From Cricetomys ansorgei (Eukaryota > Chordata > Mammalia > Rodentia > Nesomyidae): a stretch of 64,000 bases of DNA. A program made the translations under genes and the position numbers. The stretch is taken from assembly GCA_026225945.1 (NCBI GenBank), contig JAMJFZ010001133.1, forward strand, positions 17,637,501 through 17,701,500. The letters run 5' to 3'. A model generated the notes under the pieces. It was not told the DNA's origin and did no database searches. It saw only the letters and a list, made by a program, of their open reading frames with translations. Each line of letters begins with the position of its first letter. Position 1 is the stretch's first letter. This document shows, in pieces, positions 57,201 to 64,000 of this stretch.

Positions 57201-58470
57201 CAAGAAAAAAAAAGTCACATTCCCCACTTCATCCATAAACCATATCTATAGCATGAGAACCACTGTTAGGAACTTTTCCATCAGACTCAAGCGCTCTAGC
57301 ATAAACAATATGACTTAAGCAATCAACTCTTCTCCCCACATCTGTGTCACTCCTGATTTTCCCAGTACTTCCCATGAAATCAGGGACTGCTCTTCAGCAG
57401 CTGAAGATGCCATTCACAGCAACCAGTTTCTTCAGAGCAGACATTACCAGAAAGCAAGGTTTTCAACAGGAAAGTCGGCCATGACAGTATTTTGAACAGT
57501 ATTCTCAGTACCACCACCCACATGGAAGCTGATGTTCTGAATTACTTCCTCTCTTAACCTTGCGGGCTCATTATAAAATCACATGTCATGGAAAGTGAGT
57601 GATGCACAGTCTGTGAGACAGGCAGCAATGAGCAAACCTCAGTCTTAAGAGTTAAACTGGGCGCAAGTCCTTCACAAAAAACACAGACTTTGTCCATAGT
57701 CCTCATGTTGTTGGGTGATAAAAACAAGAAAGGATTTTTAAAGAATGGGAAAATCTGAGCACTTAATTATAATCGATCATCGAAGCCCTAAGATGGAAAC
57801 TCGATGACGGAGTGACATTTCAGCAGAAGCATGGAGCCTGCATAATGCTTCTCCCCAAGTCAGTGGCTGAGCAAGGCAGTTTTCCAGCTAGGAAAGAGAA
57901 GCATGTCCAAAATCCCAGACTAGAAGACTACTCTGGGGTTTAAAGCAACAGATGAGTGACCAGTCTGGCTGATGTTCTGCAAATGAAGTTGGGCAGCAAT
58001 GGTGGGCTTCTGCTCACCACAGTAAGATACCTCAAGGCAACAGATAAAACAGCAGACAGAAGGCCACATAAAACAAAATCAAGGCAAGGAATTATTTTCA
58101 AGGTCTCCCTAGATGCCCATTTCACACCCAGTATCCAGATATGAATCCAACAGTGAAACTACTTTTAAAAATATCCAGTGGACAGAGGTTTGATCACCTT
58201 TACTGCAACAATCACATGGCTGACAGAAAACTACCAGGACCACTCAGGATGTCACTGCCCTGATTCTTCAAGGAGAGGATATGAATTCAGACTTCTTGTT
58301 GAATTAGTGTATTGGATGCGTAGTCGCGAGGGGATGGGAAGATGAATCCATTGATTACACAATTTACAAAAAGTGGCATGCTCAGAGCAGTGTTGGGAAC
58401 CATGCTGTTCCTACTAAGAGGATATTTCCAGATGTGTTTCAGCCTGAAAAGCCCCACTCTGCGAGATTCA
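57201..58470. other. Unique sequence
   Basis: No recognised repeat or gene. A short run of CpGs lies at 57,773-57,810. Confidence 0.5.
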
Positions 58471-58556
58471 CACACCCCTGGGGATGTGCGCACCTATGGC
58501 TTCTGGCTCTCCACACACCCCTAGGGATGTACACACCTATGGCTCCTGGCTCTCCA
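58471..58556. repeat. Tandem duplication, two 43-bp copies
   Basis: Copies 58,471-58,513 and 58,514-58,556 share 'cacacccct', 'ggatgt', 'cacctatggct' and 'cctggctctcca'-type segments with few differences. It lies in a chance frame of 90 codons; 43 is not a multiple of three, so coding is not preserved between the copies. Confidence 0.93.
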
Positions 58557-60811
58557 CTGAGCACATTGCAAAAAACCAGGCATCATATTTCTCCTCAAGA
58601 AGTCTCAACAATGCAGATTTTCTGGAACTTCAGTAGGAAGTTCTTGAAGGTTTCCAGATGCATGGAAGGAAATGATGAGCACTGTACTATAGACGAGGGT
58701 CTATGAAAGGAGGTAATGGGAGCAGAGGATCATGAAACTGAAGACACAGAACATGACACCAGTTCCAGGTAAGGTGAGAGGAAGGCTGCTTCCTGAAGAA
58801 GGAACACCATGTGCAGTGGTTTAGGTCAGAGAGAGCACTGGGGTTGACACTTGAGATCCCTATGGCTGTGGACAAGGAAAGGGTGGAAAGTAGGGCCCCG
58901 TGGAGAAGGCTGTGCTTTTAAAGAGGCTGGGGTGAGTTACTACAGGCAGAAGTGTAGACTTTCGGCTCCCCTAAACTCTGAGCTGAGACTATCCCTACTG
59001 TACTTTAAACTATCTAATTTATTAGTTGGAATTAAGAATAGCTCATGTGTACCTTAGTGACTTCTTTCTAAATAAAATACCTTTCAGGGGTAGACAGAAA
59101 TGGTCTTCCAGTTAGGTTTCCTGATGGTCCCGCTCTATAAGGCACAAGGGAAATGCTGTCCACTAGGATCTTACTTGGGATACTACAGGAAATCCACTGG
59201 CCACTGAGAGAGAACCAGACTATGCGATGAGTTCTCCACCCTGGCTCCATCTTGGGCCATCTTGTGTTTGACCACTTCAGAACAGAAATCAGTGACAAGT
59301 GTGTTTAGTAGTTGTTCCCAGTGTCCTGAAAAGATGTTGATGCTCCAGCAGCTTTGATTACAAAGAACAGAAATTGATTTAAAAACATGTTCCTGTTTGC
59401 CTGAATTAACTACTGCCTCTGCTCAGCCTTTCTTTCTCTGAACAAAAGAGAGTCTTTCCCAAGGACCTAGCATGGAGCATCTTGTTTGGCTTGGACATCC
59501 GACAAGAGTGCTTGTCACCAGCAGAATAAAGTTGGAAGGAGCCTTTGATTGCCATATTGATCACAAGTTGGATCTGAAGGACCATGGAGGCAAGGAAACT
59601 CAAAGCAGGGTTTTCCTCCACTTGTAAATAGAAGCAGGTTGTGAGCCCAAGAGAGGTGACAAATCCTTATCTGTAGTACCTCCGAGTCACAGTCTCACGG
59701 GCATCATATTTATTATTACCACATCAATTCCTACAGACTAGGAATCAGAGAATTAAATTATTCACATGGAGAAAATCCCAGAGACCACAAGAGACACAAA
59801 GCTGGCAACTGATATCAAACCACAGGCTGATTCTCTGGGATTATTTTAATTGTTCTTCATGCTGGCAATAGGAGGAATGTGTTCATTTTAGTCGAAACCA
59901 TGTCAAAACATGAGAATCTGTTCTGAGAAGATAATTCACCCGAATTTCTGAGCCATGATGGGGGAATTGCAATGCAGATTTGGCTGTGGTTTCCAAAAAT
60001 ATTTCTTTGAGTCCTCAGAAGGTAAAAGGGTGAGCGCCTCACCATCCACATAACAGGGACAATATGTGGGTGAGGGAACGGCCAGGAGGTCTGGAAGCAG
60101 GGGAAGGACTGGAGGGACACCTGTTGGAGCTGTTCCCTACTCAAAATGTTCCCCTCCTCCAGGCTGTGCACTTCCCAAGGAAACTGTTATATAATCCATT
60201 TTTTAGTCCATTCGAAGGGAGAAGGGTAAGTGGATCAGGAAACTGCAGTATCTGTGAAGCACCACCCATCCAGGGCAGACTGACAAGCAAATTATTCTTA
60301 GGAATAGAAGGGGAGTCACACTATAAGTTTCTTGGAGATACCAAAACATGAGGACACCCGGGAGTATTAAAATCAACTAGACACAAGAACTTAATGGACT
60401 CACTAGATGAGCAAACAGGTGTAAGCCCCTCATCTGGACCTCATAAAGTGATGGACACCTAACACCATGATGGCTCCACACCACATCTGATACCTGGTGT
60501 GTGCCTCAAAAACACATGACTCCCTGAGTCAGATTTGTTACCCTGCTGATACAGACTAGTCAACTGCCTGTCTGGGCTCCTGTTGGCCTACCATCTCCTG
60601 CTCCTGACCCACTTCCTGCACCTGACTTGGATTAGCCTTTGTAGCTTGGAGTCTGCAACCTTGCTCTCAAATCTGACACCAGTGCACTCTCCCATTGTTG
60701 GTCTGGTTATTATTCTGATTCTGATTTATATGGACTTTTTCTCAGTTCATAAACCTGAAGCCTCTGGAACTATGCTATAGCCACTTTAACTCACATTTAT
60801 CCTGTAACACA
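58557..60811. other. Unique non-coding sequence
   Basis: About 2.2 kb without a recognised repeat. Several open frames (longest 104 codons at 59,857-60,171, minus) lack domains. Confidence 0.45.
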
Positions 60812-60845
<34 letters not shown>

Positions 60846-60857
60846 AGGGAGGGAGAG
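60812..60857. repeat. (GA)n microsatellite passing into G-rich DNA
   Basis: Twelve or so AG units are followed by a G10-type run and GGGAGGGAGGG. Potential G-quadruplex or triplex former. Confidence 0.93.
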
Positions 60858-61011
60858 AATGTTACTATATGTGTGATATGTGTGTGGAATGAATGAATGT
60901 TAATGTTAGTAAATAATCCTGGAAGGAAAGAACATGCTTCACCTCAGACAAGTTAGAAGGTATGCAGATTCTATGACAAATTGCTGTCATTCAACTTGCT
61001 AAGCCTTGTGA

Positions 61012-61125
61012 CCTTACAGTCATTCAACAAATTCTTACATGGAAAGACATGAGTGTGTCAGCACCCTTGTGTGGCATATGGCACTCATGGCGTTAGGGAC
61101 AGATAGGTGAGTGAGGATGGCAAAG
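61012..61125 (-). repeat. L2-type 3' remnant, minus strand
   Basis: 'cattcaacaaattcttacatgg', 'gtgtggcatatggcactcatgg' and 'cgttagggacagatagg' follow the reversed L2 tail ('attcaacaaatatttattgag', 'gtgccaggcactg', 'tgctggggatacag'). Confidence 0.4.
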
Positions 61126-61790
61126 CAGACATGCTCACATGGGTTGGCATCACACAGGGCTTAGCTGGGCTGAGACTTGTTAGAGTTTAGATGGAAGAAC
61201 TGGAGTTTGGACATGCCAAGTCATCCAGACCCCAGGCATGTGCTCTCACTCACACCTTAAAGAATCTTCATCCCCAGCCCTGGCTGATCTGTTTCTACAA
61301 CAGGGCCTTTCCTGCACCATACCTGGTGGATTAAACTCCATGCACCATGAGCTGTAGAGATTTGCTCAGAAATATAAACCCAGCTACATAAACACCAAAC
61401 TCAAGTTGGTGGTATTTAATGCAGGATAACATATAAAGGCAGGGCTTGGAGACCAGGTTTTACCAGATTGACAGGGGGAGGAGGAGAACTAGTCCGGAGA
61501 AAGGTGAAAATGCAGCAAAGATTTGGGGCAGAAAACACAGGAGCAGAACAGCTCCAGACATGACCACTAGACAGTTGCTCTTGATGGTTTCCTGTCCTTG
61601 ATGAGTCAGATATGTAAGGAAGTGTTCCCACATTCTGGGTACCCTGGAACCTATAGTAAATGCTCCTGAGAGATAATGCAAACACAGAGTTGACTTTTGA
61701 CTGTCTCTAGTTTCATATTTATATTAAATGTAAAATACTTAATAACTTTACCTGTTTGGCCGCCTAATTGAGACCGATATAACCTCTTTT
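61126..61790. other. Unique sequence
   Basis: No gene or recognised repeat. Confidence 0.5.
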
Positions 61791-61920
61791 TTGTTTGTTT
61801 GTTTGTTTTGAGACAGGGTTTCTCTCTTGTAACTCTAGCTGTCCTGGAACTCACAGAGACCTGCCTGCCTCTGCCTCCCGAGTACTGAGACTAAAGGTAT
61901 GTGCCACCACCACCCAGCTT
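61791..61920 (-). repeat. B1 SINE, minus strand, internally deleted
   Basis: After a (GTTT)n tail, 'tttgagacagggtttctctc', 'tagctgtcctggaactcac', 'agagacctgcctgcctctg', 'cctcccgagtactgagac' and 'ccaccaccacccagc' follow reversed B1 closely, but the segment normally between 'ggaactca' and 'cagagatc' is missing. It is the least diverged SINE in the window. The CACCACCAC end suits rat or cricetid B1 better than mouse. Confidence 0.93.
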
Positions 61921-62013
61921 AGCTATAACTTCTATAGTCACATTTCATAATGGAATCTAATATCATAATCAATCTAATATCTTGTTGTAAATACAAGAGT
62001 ACACTGTATAGTT

Positions 62014-62216
62014 CAGGAGCTATGGGGATAACTCAGTGGTTAAGAGTACTAGCCGCTCTTGCAGAAGACCCGGGTTGAAATCTCAGCTTACAACTGTCTG
62101 TGATTGCAGTTCCTAGGGATCTGATCCCCTCTTCTGACCTCCACAAGCACCAGGTACACACAAGGGGTAGACAGACATTCATAAATGCAAAAATAAATAC
62201 ATCTTTTAAAAAATGA
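62014..62216 (+). repeat. B3 SINE with small internal deletion
   Basis: 'caggagctatggggataactc', 'agtggttaagagtactagcc', 'gctcttgcagaagacccggg', 'cttacaactgtctgtgattg' and 'cccctcttctgacctccac' match B3. The part normally reading 'cccagcacccacatggcagc' is shortened. An A-rich 'aaataaatac' tail ends it. Confidence 0.9.
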
Positions 62217-64000
62217 TAGCCTGAAGCAGAGAATTCGACACTGTCATTATCAGAAGGGGACACACAATCACTTAAAATACCACTTGGGCTCTGCAGTGCA
62301 GAGGCAGGGTAAAGCAGTGCTTCAGAGCCTCTCCTGACATCTGAAGATAGCTGAGGAATGGGGTCTCCATGTCCCCAGTACCCCAAAATTAATCACACCA
62401 GCTCTGCATTTATGTGTTTTATAAATAAAGAGTCCACAGAAACATCTGAGTACATTATGGTTTCCACAGCTTTAAAATGCAGCACCATGATGAATAACAC
62501 ACAAATATAATGATGACCAAGGCACAGACTGGCCTAGGTTTCTAGAGAAATTTCTCTGCCCAATTCTAATACTTTTCAGCCCGCCTTTCTATACCAAATT
62601 TTATTTGGGCCTGGTTTCTTCCAACTCTGTGAGATTCAGGGCATTTGTTAGCATCCCCATTGCACTGCTGCGATCCCTGAATCTAGGCATACTTCAGGAG
62701 GGAACTGCAAAGACAGCATGATTATAAGACTCAACATTTCCCATGCTACTTTGAGTTAGGACCTGATATGTGACTTCAGAGTCTGAACAACCCCATGCTG
62801 CAGGGTAACCAAGGCTTAATGGTATCATCTATTCCTGTACAGCGGGCAGAGGATGGCCTTTTACTATCAACAGGTGCAAATCATAAAACCACAAACTCAT
62901 AAACAACAACAAACACCGGAAACCCAAAAGGCTCTTTCATTCTCAGCCCTAAGTTTTTCTGGTGTTGGCTCTCATCCATAGAGAGTTTATATCTTTTCTG
63001 AAGTTAAGTTTATACTATTGATTCATAGTCTTATCAGTTCCAAGGAAAAAACCAACTAGGCCCAGCAAAACAAGCAAACAAAATCTGAACAACAATAACA
63101 ATGAAAAGGATTTAAAAGAGAAATCTAGTACCAAAGAGAAAAGCTAAATATCTGGGTGGCTACAAATGGTTCACTAAATCAGAAACATACATCAGCATCT
63201 ACTATTAAAAAAATAATTATAATAGTAATCTGTTTTGATGGAAATAAAGTACTATAATATTTATCGTCTGTGCCAGAGTTATAATGACTGTGGGGCCAGA
63301 AGTGAAGTGTCACAGCATGCTCCACATGTTTTTAACACGGTTTCTAAAGGCTCTGGAGGCTATTAAATTTAATGAACCCATCTGCTCTGAAATAGAGGTC
63401 CCAACATAATCAGCTTCTTCCATGCCAAGCAATGCAGATGGCAGTCTCTGTACTGCTACCCAGCAGGACGGTTTATATTCTTTCTTACGTGTGTCTTTCT
63501 GTCCTGATGATTGCAACTTCTTTGATATGCAGTGGTGTCTTGGGAAAATACTGTAAATTCCATTTCCAGCCACCAACAACTTCCTTACGATGGCTTTGGC
63601 AACCCCTGAGTAATTGGCTTCTAGGCAGTAAGAAGTTGTAGCTTAAAGCAATCACCCAAATGACTTCTAAATGGCCTAGGTGCCATTCCTAGATGGGAAA
63701 CTGAAACAAATGTGCAATTCATCAAACCCAAAGCATTTTCTTCACGTTGGACTTGGTGGGGGGTGAGGAGGAAGGATACAGGTCCAATTTGCCAATGCAA
63801 GTAAATAGGTTTGAAGTTCCTGCAGATTGCTTACTGAATTGCATTGCCAGCAAATGGGAGGGACAAGAGGGCTGGATAATGAATTCTCATTATTTTAAAT
63901 GGTCACATTCCCACTGTTTTTGAAAGATTTCTTTGCTTCCCTTCTGTGTACCACTGAGATCTATGCAAACTCCCCTGGAGGGGTTTATCGGGGTGTGCAT
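62217..64000. other. Unique sequence to the window end
   Basis: No SINE or LINE recognised in about 1.8 kb. The segment 63,200-63,700 is repeat-free, moderately AT-rich with scattered CpGs, and looks like the other candidate conserved blocks. Open frames at 63,310-63,641 lie on both strands and have no domain. Confidence 0.45.

Overview
This window reads as nuclear DNA from a muroid (mouse-, rat- or hamster-like) rodent and appears wholly non-coding. The rodent call rests on many B1, B3, B4/ID_B1 and RSINE1-type SINEs, alongside older mammalian repeats (MIR, L2, an MLT1 LTR, an old LINE-1) and long (GA)n, (CA)n and (TA)n microsatellites. One B1 end (near 61,905) carries an extra CAC triplet, which fits rat or cricetid B1 better than mouse B1, but the species cannot be fixed from this. 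I found no exon, tRNA, rRNA, CRISPR array or recognisable gene. The open frames present (longest about 140 codons) look like chance: none shows a known domain, and several are open on both strands or lie inside repeats. The window is most likely part of a large intron or a gene desert.

Layout. 1-20 kb: mostly unique sequence with scattered L2/MIR remnants, an MLT1 LTR (about 6.14-6.56 kb), (GA)n tracts, one B1 (13.3 kb), a CpG-retaining candidate conserved block (15.0-15.8 kb) and an AP-1/CRE-like motif cluster (17.27-17.57 kb). 20-33 kb: a run of SINEs (B4, ID_B1, B1, B3, RSINE1), a three-copy 57-bp minisatellite (23.3 kb), and two copies of one rodent dispersed repeat in opposite orientation (30.5 and 32.2 kb). 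33-41 kb: B1, MIR, purine-rich DNA, B4, B3, an RSINE1-like SINE with a (CA)n tail. 41-45 kb: an old LINE-1 carrying nested B4, B1 and microsatellite DNA. 45-50 kb: another rodent repeat, an AT-rich candidate enhancer with a perfect POU octamer (47.5-48.0 kb), a probable 5'-inverted L1 (48.9-49.4 kb) and a 104-bp tandem duplication. 50-64 kb: more SINEs, one carrying telomere-like hexamers (53.46 kb), further candidate conserved blocks (52.4-53.1, 56.6-57.2 and 63.2-63.7 kb), and unique sequence.

Because there are no genes, there is no operon or pathway to describe. Any function here is most likely cis-regulatory. Repeat names come from recall of family consensus sequences; boundaries are approximate and should be confirmed with RepeatMasker. 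No new biological system is evident. The points most worth checking are the telomere-like motifs at 51.7 and 53.5 kb, the CpG-retaining and homeodomain/POU-rich blocks, the AP-1 cluster, the nested L1 and the twin-primed L1.
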